NCBI RefSeq assembly: GCF_001270495.1
Contig: NZ_LGUR01000036.1
Span: 124,001 to 188,000 of the forward strand
Origin: Streptomyces viridochromogenes
GTDB taxonomy: Bacteria > Actinomycetota > Actinomycetes > Streptomycetales > Streptomycetaceae
Reading direction: 5' to 3'
DNA: 64,000 bases
Shown here: one piece after another, positions 28,402 to 37,276 of the stretch
How positions within the stretch are numbered: position 1 is the stretch's first letter
How the letters are laid out: every line of letters begins with the position of its first letter
Notes under the pieces: model-generated
Databases searched by the model: none
Told to the model about the DNA's origin: nothing
What the model saw: the letters and a program-made list of their open reading frames with translations, nothing else
Position numbers and translations under genes: made by a program

Positions 28402-29754
28402 ATGCCCCATCGGATACTCCTGCGCGCAGGACACGTGCTGTCGATGGACCCCGACATCGGGGACCTCCCGCAAGGGGACGTCCTCATCGAGGACGGGAAG
28501 ATCACGGCGGTGCGGCCGGAGATCAGCGCCGACGCCGAAGTGCTCGACATGACCGGCCGGATCGTGATCCCCGGATTCGTCGACACCCACCGCCACACCT
28601 GGGAGGCGCCGATCCGCAATGTCGCCCCCGACGCCACCCTGGACGACTACTTCGTCGACATCCTGGACACCTTCGCACCGCTCTACACCCCCGAGGACGT
28701 GTACGCGGGCAACCTCGCGGGATCGCTGGAGTGCCTGAACGCCGGCATCACGACCCTTGTCGACTGGTCGCACATCAACAACACGCCCGCCCACCCGGAC
28801 GCCGCGATCCAGGGGCTCACCGAGTCCGGCATCCGCGCCCAGTACGCGTACGGCAGCGCCAACACCTCCCTCGCCGACTACTGGTTCGAGAGCAAGATCA
28901 CGATCCCCGGCGACGACGTACGACGGATCCGCGGCACCTACTTCCCCTCCGACGACGGCCTGCTGACCATGGCCCTGGCCACCCGCGGCCCCGGCTTCTG
29001 CACCGACGACGTCGTCACCGCCGAGTGGGCCCTCGCCCGCGAGCTGGACATCCCGATCACCGTGCACGTGGCGATGGGCCGCCTGGCGGGCCGCTTCGGC
29101 ATGGTCAAGCAGCTCCACGGCCTGGGACTCCTCGGCGCCGACACCACCTACGTCCACTGCTGCTACTTCCACGAGGACGAGTGGCAGATGGTCGCCGACA
29201 GCGGCGGTACGGTCTCGATCGCACCGCAGGTCGAGCTGCAGATGGGGCACGGCTGGCCGCCCGTGATGAAGGCCATCGAGTACGGGCTGCGGCCGTCCCT
29301 CAGCATCGACGTCGTCACCACCGTGCCCGGCGACATGTTCACCCAGATCCGCGCGGCCTTCGGCGCCGAACGCGCCCGCGTCAACGCCGACTGCTGGAAG
29401 GCCAACCTGCCGGTACCCGAAACGATGTTGACGGCGCGTCAGCTGCTGGAGATCGCGACGCGCAACGGCGCCCACGTCGCCGGCGTCGAGGACCGCACCG
29501 GCTCGCTGACCCCAGGCAAGCGCGCCGACGTCGTCGCGATCGACGCCACCGCGCTGAACGTCGCCCCCGTGCACGACGCGGCAGCCGCCGTGACCCTGTC
29601 GGCGGACGTCTCCAACGTCGACACGGTCATCGTCGACGGCGTGATCCGCAAGCGCGACGGCAGGCTGCTGGCCGACGTCGACCGGGCCCGGCGCCTGGTC
29701 CAGGAGTCCCGCGACCGGCTCCTGGCCGCGAAGGAGGCGAGGAGCGCGGCATGA
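28402..29754 (+). CDS. TRZ/ATZ-type amidohydrolase (cytosine/guanine-deaminase-like)
   Basis: The 450-residue amidohydrolase-superfamily enzyme has the N-terminal composite beta domain (HRILLRAGHVLSMDPDIGD), metal motif VDTHRHTWEAPI, a second His in ITVHVAMG, YVHCCYF and Asp in SIDVVTTVPGD, and a C-terminal GSLTPGKRADVVAID. This matches the TRZ/ATZ group that deaminates or dechlorinates N-heterocycles. GGGAGGAAG before ATG 28402 decides the start over ATG 28387. It follows the E1 beta gene by 21 nt and overlaps the bicupin gene by ATGA. Substrate unknown. Confidence 0.88.
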   Translation: MPHRILLRAGHVLSMDPDIGDLPQGDVLIEDGKITAVRPEISADAEVLDMTGRIVIPGFVDTHRHTWEAPIRNVAPDATLDDYFVDILDTFAPLYTPEDVYAGNLAGSLECLNAGITTLVDWSHINNTPAHPDAAIQGLTESGIRAQYAYGSANTSLADYWFESKITIPGDDVRRIRGTYFPSDDGLLTMALATRGPGFCTDDVVTAEWALARELDIPITVHVAMGRLAGRFGMVKQLHGLGLLGADTTYVHCCYFHEDEWQMVADSGGTVSIAPQVELQMGHGWPPVMKAIEYGLRPSLSIDVVTTVPGDMFTQIRAAFGAERARVNADCWKANLPVPETMLTARQLLEIATRNGAHVAGVEDRTGSLTPGKRADVVAIDATALNVAPVHDAAAAVTLSADVSNVDTVIVDGVIRKRDGRLLADVDRARRLVQESRDRLLAAKEARSAA

Positions 29755-30626
29755 CCCGACACCTGGTGCGCCGGGCCGTCGACGCCCCGGAGCCGCCGTA
29801 CGACGAACTCGGTTACCGGCGGCGGACGTTGGTCGGCGAGGACGACGGAAGTGTGCACACCGGCTTCGGCCTGTGCGGGATACGGCCCGACGGCCGGGTC
29901 GAGGCCCATGTGCACTCGTACGAGGAGAGCTTCCATGTGCTCTACGGGGCCGTGATCCTCGATGTGCCCGAGGGGTCCTACCTGCTCGAAGAGGGCGACT
30001 ACGGCCTCCTCCCGACCGGCGTCCCGCACGCCTGGCGCGGCGCCGGGCACGTCGCCGGACGCTGGGCCGACATGCTCGCCCCCGTGCCGCGGGCCCGCTA
30101 CGGGTACGACACCCAGGCGGTGCCCGCGCTGCCCGAGCGCGACCCCGTCCGCATCGACGTCCGCGACCCGCGCACCCGGTCGTTCGGCCACTTCGAGCCC
30201 GTGCAGATGGATCGCGGCAAGCAGTCGCAGGACCTGCTCGCGGTCTCGGCGAGCATGCGGACCGCGCTGCTCGTCTACAGCGGGATCACGGTGAAGATGA
30301 TGGTCGACAGCGACCTGGGCGCGGTCGCCTCGACCATGTTCATGGTGCAGTACGCGCCGGACGGAGTGGCCGGCACGCACGACCACCCCTTCGAGGAGAC
30401 GTACCTGTTCCTCGAAGGGGAGGCGGACGCGGTGTTCGACGGCGAGCGGTACCGGCTCGGCCCCGGCGACTGCGCCTGGGCGGGCGCCGGTTGCGTGCAC
30501 GGCTTCGCCAACGCCGGTCAGGGACCGCTGCGTTGGCTGGAGACCCAGGCGCCGCAGCCGCCGCCGCGCCACTCCTACCGGTTCACGCGGGACTGGGAGT
30601 ACCTGAAGGAGGCCCTGGAGTCATGA
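29751..30626 (+). CDS. Bicupin protein (ureidoglycine aminohydrolase-like)
   Basis: The 291-residue protein has two cupin barrels: residues ~45-125 (VEAHVHSYEESFHVLYGAVI, LLPTGVPHAWRGAG) and ~190-285 (GTHDHPFEETYLFLEGEADA, CAWAGAGCVHGF). The C-terminal barrel keeps the His/His/Glu/His metal pattern. The arrangement resembles AllE/YlbA-type (S)-ureidoglycine aminohydrolases, but other bicupins fit too. Start ATG 29751 overlaps the amidohydrolase stop, and its stop overlaps the SDR start, showing tight coupling. Confidence 0.83.
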   Translation: MTRHLVRRAVDAPEPPYDELGYRRRTLVGEDDGSVHTGFGLCGIRPDGRVEAHVHSYEESFHVLYGAVILDVPEGSYLLEEGDYGLLPTGVPHAWRGAGHVAGRWADMLAPVPRARYGYDTQAVPALPERDPVRIDVRDPRTRSFGHFEPVQMDRGKQSQDLLAVSASMRTALLVYSGITVKMMVDSDLGAVASTMFMVQYAPDGVAGTHDHPFEETYLFLEGEADAVFDGERYRLGPGDCAWAGAGCVHGFANAGQGPLRWLETQAPQPPPRHSYRFTRDWEYLKEALES

Positions 30627-31312
30627 GCAACGTCCTCGTTGTGGGCGGTACGTCCGGGATCGGCCTGGAGTTCGCCCGGATGCGGGCCGGGCGTGGGGAC
30701 GAGGTCGTCCTGACCGGCCGTGACACTCACCGCGCCGACACCCTGGCCAAGGAATTCGGTGCCCGCGGACTCGGCCTCGACCTCGCGCGGCCGATGGAGA
30801 TCGCCGCCGCGCTGGCCGATGTCGGGCGCGTCGACCACCTCGTGCTCGCGGGCGTCTCCCGCGACGACAACAAGGTCACCGAGTACGACATCGACGCCGC
30901 CCTGCAACTCGTCACCCTCAAACTCGTCGGCTACACCGAGGTCGTGCACACCCTGGTGTCCCGGCTGCACGACGACAGCGCGATCGTGCTCTTCGGCGGG
31001 CAGGCCAAGGAACGCCCCTACCCGGGCGGGACGACCGTCGCGACGGTCAACGCGGGCGTGGGCGGACTGGTGAACACCCTCGCCGTCGAACTCGCCCCGA
31101 TCCGGGTGAACGCCATCCACCCGGGCGTCGTCGGCGACAGTCCCTACTGGCGGGACAAGCCGGAGAAGGTACTCGCCGCCCTGCGCACCGAGACCCCCAC
31201 CGGGCGCCTCGCCTCCATGGCCGACGTGGTCGACGCCGTGGACTTCCTGCTGCGCAACGGGTCGGTCAACGCGGTCGAACTCAGCGTGGACGGGGGATGG
31301 TTGCTCGGCTGA
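30623..31312 (+). CDS. Short-chain dehydrogenase/reductase-like protein lacking the Tyr-Lys pair
   Basis: The 229-residue Rossmann protein has the nucleotide motif VVGGTSGIGLEFARM and the later SDR region AVELAPIRVNAIHPGVV, then a C-terminal GSVNAVELSVDGGWLLG. At the active-site position, where SDRs have YxxxK, the sequence reads V139-A-T-V-N143, and the preceding catalytic Ser position is in a LFGGQ context. So the catalytic triad is absent. It is the last gene of the operon (ATGA overlap with the bicupin). It may be a non-canonical reductase or a binding protein. Confidence 0.82.
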   Translation: MSNVLVVGGTSGIGLEFARMRAGRGDEVVLTGRDTHRADTLAKEFGARGLGLDLARPMEIAAALADVGRVDHLVLAGVSRDDNKVTEYDIDAALQLVTLKLVGYTEVVHTLVSRLHDDSAIVLFGGQAKERPYPGGTTVATVNAGVGGLVNTLAVELAPIRVNAIHPGVVGDSPYWRDKPEKVLAALRTETPTGRLASMADVVDAVDFLLRNGSVNAVELSVDGGWLLG

Positions 31313-31358
31313 CGAAGGGGGTTGCCCGGCTGAGGCAGGGTGCGGGGCGGGTGATGGG

Positions 31359-32165
31359 TCAGCGCTTGAAGCCGACTGCGCCGTACAGCGACACGGGCTC
31401 TTCCCTCTCCTGGCCCTCCGCCGTGGGCGGCCGCCAGTCCGACAGGGAGACGATGCCCGGCTCCAGCAGCTCAAGTCCCCTGAAGAGTCGGCCCACTTCG
31501 GCGTGCGAACGGGCCACGAGCGTCACCCCGCTCGCGGTGTAGGCCTCGATGCCCCGCCGGACGTTCTCCGGATCGAAGTCCGCCGTCATCGCCGACAGCA
31601 CCAGACAGCTGCCCGGCGCCAGCGCGCCGACCAACGTGTCCACGAGCCGGTGGGCGCCGTCGTCGTCCGCGATGAAGTGCAGCAGCGCGATCAGGGACAG
31701 GGCGACGGGCCGGTCGAGGTCGAGGACGGACGCGGCCTCTTCGAGAATCCGCTCCGGCTCACGCGCGTCGGCCTGCACATACTCCGTCACGCCCTCCGGA
31801 GTGCCGCGCAGCAGGGCCGCCGCGTGGGCGAGCACGATCGGGTCGTTGTCGACGTACAACACCCGTGCGTCCGGTACGACGGACTGGGCGATCTGGTGCA
31901 GATTGGGCTCGGTCGGGATGCCGGAACCGACATCGAGGAACTGCCGGATCCCCGATTCCCGGACGACCGCCCGGGTGGCCCGCTCCATGAACCGGCGGTT
32001 GGCCCGCGCGTGCCGCGGAGCGTCCCCCGGCATCGCGGCGATCTGCCGCCCGAGCTCCTCGTCGACGGGGTAGTTGTCCTTGCCTCCGAGGAACCAGTCG
32101 TACACCCGGGCCGGATGCGGCCTGCTCGTGTCGATACGCGATACGGCCGGCTCGGACCCGGTCAC
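31359..32165 (-). CDS. SAM-dependent methyltransferase, SAV2177 family (second copy)
   Basis: The 268-residue protein has the family pattern RVYDWFLGGKDNYPVDEEL, QFLDVGSGIPTEPNLHQIAQ, VLYVDNDPIVLAHA and LFRGLELLEPGIVSL. It is a diverged relative of the protein encoded at 17060-17869, not a recent duplicate. GTG 32165 has GGAGGA 4 nt upstream. Convergent with the catabolic operon, 46 bp away. Confidence 0.9.
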   Translation of the reverse strand: MTGSEPAVSRIDTSRPHPARVYDWFLGGKDNYPVDEELGRQIAAMPGDAPRHARANRRFMERATRAVVRESGIRQFLDVGSGIPTEPNLHQIAQSVVPDARVLYVDNDPIVLAHAAALLRGTPEGVTEYVQADAREPERILEEAASVLDLDRPVALSLIALLHFIADDDGAHRLVDTLVGALAPGSCLVLSAMTADFDPENVRRGIEAYTASGVTLVARSHAEVGRLFRGLELLEPGIVSLSDWRPPTAEGQEREEPVSLYGAVGFKR

Positions 32166-32336
32166 ACAGTCCTCCAGTGCTCGACAACGGAGTGTCCGAG
32201 CAGTCTTTCACGATCATGCGGCCCGGCTGAGGCTGTCTTCGGCCACCTCCGGCCGGCAAGGGCGGCGAGCATCGCCGGCCTTGCCGGCGCCGCTCTTGCC
32301 GGGTTCCTCTCGGGGAGTGTCCGAGGCGCTCGCCGC

Positions 32337-32669
32337 TCACGGCCTCAGCGGATCGTGGCCGATCGTCATCAACTGATGCCTGCGGCGGGTCTGTTCGGGC
32401 TCGGGCTCGTTCTCCAGGTCCGCCTCTTCGGTGACGGTGTCCACGACGTCGTACATCGTCTGGATGTCGTCGTCCGTGAGGTCCGTGCGCCGCTTCTGGA
32501 GGATCGCGAGGACGTGCTGCCCGGTCGGCGTGCCCGCCTGGTCCGGCAGCGGCTCGGTCTCCTCGTCCGCGTCACTGATCCGCAGCCAGGCGGCCAGCTC
32601 CTGCGAGGTCATGTTCACCACGCGGTGGAAGTCCGCCCACAGCGTGTCGAGTTCGAGGGCGTCGGTCAT
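32337..32669 (-). CDS. DUF3140 family protein
   Basis: The 110-residue, acidic, soluble protein resembles the actinobacterial DUF3140 family (LWADFHRVVNMTSQELAAWL, GQHVLAILQKRRTDLTDDD, MYDVVDTVTEE). Members often sit near stress genes and look like small DNA- or protein-binding proteins; function is unknown. It lies 43 nt downstream of the Dps gene, probably one transcript. Confidence 0.82.
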   Translation of the reverse strand: MTDALELDTLWADFHRVVNMTSQELAAWLRISDADEETEPLPDQAGTPTGQHVLAILQKRRTDLTDDDIQTMYDVVDTVTEEADLENEPEPEQTRRRHQLMTIGHDPLRP

Positions 32670-32712
32670 GGTGCCCCTCCTGGGCGAGTTCGGCTCTTCG
32701 CGTGGGTCTGCG

Positions 32713-33195
32713 TCACTCGTCGCGCGGCCAGTTCTCGGCGTCGAACATCCAGCGCTGCTTCTCCAGCTCGCTCGTGATGGAGATCAGCAGGTCCTGTGTC
32801 ACCGGGTCCGGCTCGGCGGTCGCGTCGATGCGCTCACGCAGTCGCTCTATGGCCGCCGCCAGGGTGTCGACGACCAGTTGGACGGCCTCCGTGTCGCGCA
32901 CCCAGCCCTCCTTGGGGCCGGGCAGTGTGTAGGCCGCGGCTATGGTCTCTGGCCGGCCGTCGGGCGGCAGGCCGAGCGCCGCGGAGCGTTCGGCGACCGT
33001 GTCGGCGAACGAGCGGGCCACCGACACCACGTCGTCGAGTTGCAGATGGATCGACCGGAAGCGCGGGCCCACGATGTTCCAGTGCGCCTGCTTTCCGATC
33101 AGCGAGAGTCCGACGAGATCGACGAGCGTGCTCTGCAGGGCCTCCCCGGCGACCCGGCGGGCCGGTTCGGGCAGCGTGCTCCTGACGACAGTCAT
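32713..33195 (-). CDS. Dps-family ferritin-like protein
   Basis: The 160-residue four-helix protein has the Dps ferroxidase motif KQAHWNIVGPRFRSIHLQLDDVV (His then Asp) and a C-terminal SELEKQRWMFDAENW. Dps dodecamers oxidise and store iron and protect DNA under stress. AGGAG lies 10 nt upstream of the ATG. It has no long Lys-rich DNA-binding tail, so protection may be by iron sequestration. Confidence 0.88.
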   Translation of the reverse strand: MTVVRSTLPEPARRVAGEALQSTLVDLVGLSLIGKQAHWNIVGPRFRSIHLQLDDVVSVARSFADTVAERSAALGLPPDGRPETIAAAYTLPGPKEGWVRDTEAVQLVVDTLAAAIERLRERIDATAEPDPVTQDLLISITSELEKQRWMFDAENWPRDE

Positions 33196-33325
33196 ACCGG
33201 GCTCCTCCTTCTGGTCGTTCTGGTCCCTCTGGCTTGGTCATGGCCGGTACGGCGTGGTGCGGCGTCCGCGACCACCCCATGCCGGCGCGGGTGCCCCGGG
33301 GCGAATCGCACAAACGCGTCGCGTC

Positions 33326-34162
33326 TCAGTGCGCGAGCACGCCGTCCAGGAAGTGGACCAGGTCCGCGAAGACGTCCGCCTTGTTCGTCTCGTGGAAGAC
33401 CTCGTGCCGGGCGCCCGGGTAGATCCGCTCGGTCGTCTTGTCCGCGCGCAGCTCCTCGATGCCGACGCGGCTGCCGGGGAGCGGGACGAGGCGGTCGTCG
33501 TCCCCGTGCAGCCAGAGCAGCGGCAGCTTCCCGATGCCGCCGCCCTTGGGCTCACCGGCCAAGGGGGACTCCCTGGACACGGTGTCCAGCATCCGGGCGA
33601 ACGCCTCCACCGTCGGTCGCTTCATCGGCCCGTGCCAGACCAGCGGATCCGCCACGTACGCCGCGCCCACCTCGGGGTCGCGGGAGAGCGCGGCCGGGCT
33701 GATGGGGGCGTCGGGGATCTCGTCCAGCGCGAGCAGTCGGCGGGGCAGCTCCCAGTCGCCGATCACAGGTCCGGACAGCACCAGAGCGGCGAGGCCGTCG
33801 CCGTGGAGCTGGGCATGGCGGGCCGCGATCATGCCGCCCATGGAGTGGCCGATCACGACGACCGGCACGCCCGGATGCGCGGCCCGGGCCAGCCCGACGA
33901 CCGAGTGCACATCGGCGACCACGTCCTCGAAGTCCTCGATCACCACGCGCTCGCCCGCCGACCTGCCATGACCGGCGTGATCGGGCCCGAACACGGCCGC
34001 ACCGTGCGCGACCAGGACCTCCGCCAGCCCGGCGTACCGGCCGACATGCTCGCCGTAGCCGTGGACCAGGAGTGCCAGGTAGCGGGGTCGAGGGAGCGGC
34101 CACTCACGTACGACGACCGGTCCCCGGCGTCCCTCGATGACGTGCTCGCGGTCGTCGGCCAT
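33326..34162 (-). CDS. Alpha/beta hydrolase (monoacylglycerol-lipase-like)
   Basis: The 278-residue cytoplasmic serine hydrolase has LALLVHGYGEHVGRYAGL (oxyanion region), PDHAGHGRSAGER, nucleophile elbow VVIGHSMGGMIAA, acid Asp in WLHGDDDRLVP and His in YPGARHEVFHE. This is the layout of monoacylglycerol lipases. ATG 34162 is preferred because the lipase fold starts there; GAGG lies 4 nt upstream. Divergent from the thiolase gene. Confidence 0.9.
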   Translation of the reverse strand: MADDREHVIEGRRGPVVVREWPLPRPRYLALLVHGYGEHVGRYAGLAEVLVAHGAAVFGPDHAGHGRSAGERVVIEDFEDVVADVHSVVGLARAAHPGVPVVVIGHSMGGMIAARHAQLHGDGLAALVLSGPVIGDWELPRRLLALDEIPDAPISPAALSRDPEVGAAYVADPLVWHGPMKRPTVEAFARMLDTVSRESPLAGEPKGGGIGKLPLLWLHGDDDRLVPLPGSRVGIEELRADKTTERIYPGARHEVFHETNKADVFADLVHFLDGVLAH

Positions 34163-34243
34163 GTCTCCTCGTCCCCTCCGGCTGCTGCGGTGAAGGCTTT
34201 CAGGGGATCTTCCCAGGGCGCGGCGGGTCGGTCTATAGTCCAA

Positions 34244-34260
34244 AACTAGCGGTGCTAATT
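34244..34260. promoter_or_regulatory. TetR-type operator-like inverted repeat upstream of the thiolase gene
   Basis: AACTAGC-GGT-GCTAATT, arms matching at six of seven positions, lies 53-69 bp upstream of the thiolase start and just after a -10-like TATAGT (34234-34239). Palindromes of this type are typical TetR-family sites for acyl-CoA and fatty-acid metabolism genes. No TetR gene is in the window. Confidence 0.5.
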
Positions 34261-34312
34261 AATGCGGTATCGACACGGTGCCGATTCGTACAGCCCGGTC
34301 AGGAGTCCTGTC

Positions 34313-35500
<1,188 letters not shown>

Positions 35501-35579
35501 CGATCTCGCGAAGCAATCTCCCAACTGGCGAGACGCTCCTTACGGGCATCGGTTAGGTGCGCATAGCATCGGTCTCCGC

Positions 35580-36353
35580 ATGGACACGATGACTCTCTGG
35601 CACATCACGGGATGGGAGTTCGCCGCACTCGCCTTCGCGGCCCTGCTGGTCGGCTTCTCGAAGACGGCCGTGAGCGGGGCCAACACGGTCAGTCTCGCGA
35701 TCTTCGCCGCTGTGCTCCCGGCCCGCGCCTCCACCGGCGTCCTGTTGCCGATCCTGATCGCCGGCGACGTGCTCGCCGTCCTCACCTACCGACGGCACGC
35801 CCACTGGCCCACGCTGTGGCGGCTGTTCCCCGCGGTCGCGGCGGGCGTCGTCTTCGGCACGCTGTTCCTGATGTGGGCGGACGACGGGATCGTCCGGACG
35901 TCGATCGGCGCGATTCTGCTGCTGATGGCGGGGGTGACGGTGTGGCGCCGCCGTACCGCCGAGCAGGAGGCGGAGCCGGACTCGGTCACCAGCCGGGCCG
36001 GCCGGGTCAAGGCCCGCTCGTACGGGGTCCTGGGCGGCTTCACCACGATGGTCGCCAACGCGGGCGGCCCGGTGATGTCGATGTACCTCCTGTCGGCCGG
36101 CTTCCGGAAGCTCGGCTTCCTGGGCACCTCCGCCTTCTTCTTCCTCATCGTCAACGTCTCCAAGGTGCCCTTCAGCGCCGGACTCGGCCTGATCGACGGG
36201 CCCTCACTGCTGCTTGACGCGGCGCTCGTGGCCTTCGTCGTGCCCGGTGCGTTGCTCGGCAAATGGGCCGTGAACCGAATCAACCAGCGACTGTTCGAGC
36301 AACTGGTCATCGCGGCGACCGTCGTGGGCGGCCTCCAGCTACTCCTGCGCTGA
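35580..36353 (+). CDS. TSUP (TauE/SafE) family membrane permease
   Basis: The 257-residue protein has about eight hydrophobic helices in two TauE/SafE repeats, with motifs LLVGFSKTAVSGANTVSLAI and GVLGGFTTMVANAGGPVMSMYL. The family moves sulfite, sulfoacetate, taurine or related anions. Start ATG 35580 (35589 possible). Its 3' end overlaps the convergent HAD gene by 15 nt. Confidence 0.88.
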   Translation: MDTMTLWHITGWEFAALAFAALLVGFSKTAVSGANTVSLAIFAAVLPARASTGVLLPILIAGDVLAVLTYRRHAHWPTLWRLFPAVAAGVVFGTLFLMWADDGIVRTSIGAILLLMAGVTVWRRRTAEQEAEPDSVTSRAGRVKARSYGVLGGFTTMVANAGGPVMSMYLLSAGFRKLGFLGTSAFFFLIVNVSKVPFSAGLGLIDGPSLLLDAALVAFVVPGALLGKWAVNRINQRLFEQLVIAATVVGGLQLLLR

Positions 36354-37241
36354 CTCCCTCGGTTCCCCCGGCTCCCGCAGCTCCGCCAGCAGAGCGGGCA
36401 GACCGGCGAAGGAGTCGATCACATGGTCGGGCGTACCGCTCGCGTCGCGGTGCGTCTCCGGCAGGTACTTCCCGGTCCTGACGAGCACGCCCTGCACCCC
36501 GGCCCGCTGCGCCGCCAGCACATCGGACTCGATGTCGTCCCCGACCATCACCGCCTCGTCCGCACCGGCCCCCACATGCGCCAGCGCCGCCTCGAAGAAC
36601 GCGGCCGACGGCTTCCCCGTGATCTCCGCCTCGACCCGCGCGGCCTTCTCCAGACCGGCCAGGAACGCGCCGGTGTCGAGCTGTAACCCGTCCTCGGTAC
36701 GCCAGTACAGATTCCGGTGCATGGCCACCAGCCGCGCCCCGCGCTGCAGATACCCGAAGGCCCGGTTGAGCGCCGCGTAACCGAACTCGGGCCCGGCGCC
36801 CCCGACGACCACGACGTCCGGTGCGGGGCCGCCGCCCTCGTACTCGCCGTCGCACTCGTCCTCGTCCAAGGCGACGACGGTGACCCCGCCCAGATCCTCC
36901 GCGATGTCCCCGCTGTTCAGCAGCGCACACCGCGCCCCCGGACAGTGCTCCGCGAGATACGCGGCGGTGACGGCCGGCGCGGTCAGGATGTCGTCGGCGG
37001 ACACCGCGAACCCCGCGTCCGCCAGTGTCCGCGCGATCGACGCCCGCGTCCGCGAGGTCGTGTTCGTGACCAGCGCGACCCCGAGCCCGGCCTCGCGGAT
37101 GTCCCGCAGCGCCTCGACCGCCCCCGGCAGCGGTTGCCAGGAGACGGTGAGCACGCCGTCGATGTCGATCAGGACGGCACGCACGGATGTCCCACCGGAC
37201 GCCGGTCCCTGTCCACGTACGGATTCCCTGCCAGAGTCCAT
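36339..37241 (-). CDS. HAD-family hydrolase, NagD type
   Basis: The 300-residue class IIA HAD phosphatase has motif I AVLIDIDGVLT, motif II LVTNTTSRTR, a C2-type cap, Lys in EITGKPSAAFF and motif IV VMVGDDIESDVLAAQRAG. The likely reaction is dephosphorylation of nucleotides or sugar phosphates. ATG 37241 is used; GTG 37184, nearer motif I, is an alternative giving 281 residues. It lies 35 nt downstream of the secreted hydrolase gene on the same strand and overlaps TSUP at its 3' end. Confidence 0.85.
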   Translation of the reverse strand: MDSGRESVRGQGPASGGTSVRAVLIDIDGVLTVSWQPLPGAVEALRDIREAGLGVALVTNTTSRTRASIARTLADAGFAVSADDILTAPAVTAAYLAEHCPGARCALLNSGDIAEDLGGVTVVALDEDECDGEYEGGGPAPDVVVVGGAGPEFGYAALNRAFGYLQRGARLVAMHRNLYWRTEDGLQLDTGAFLAGLEKAARVEAEITGKPSAAFFEAALAHVGAGADEAVMVGDDIESDVLAAQRAGVQGVLVRTGKYLPETHRDASGTPDHVIDSFAGLPALLAELREPGEPRESAQE

Positions 37242-37276
37242 GTCAGGACCCTAGCCATCGATCGGCCCGGCACCCC

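Noticed and set aside
27181..29574. 797-codon minus-strand open frame across E1 beta and the amidohydrolase
   Set aside because: Mirror of two clear plus-strand enzymes; the translation shows no domain.
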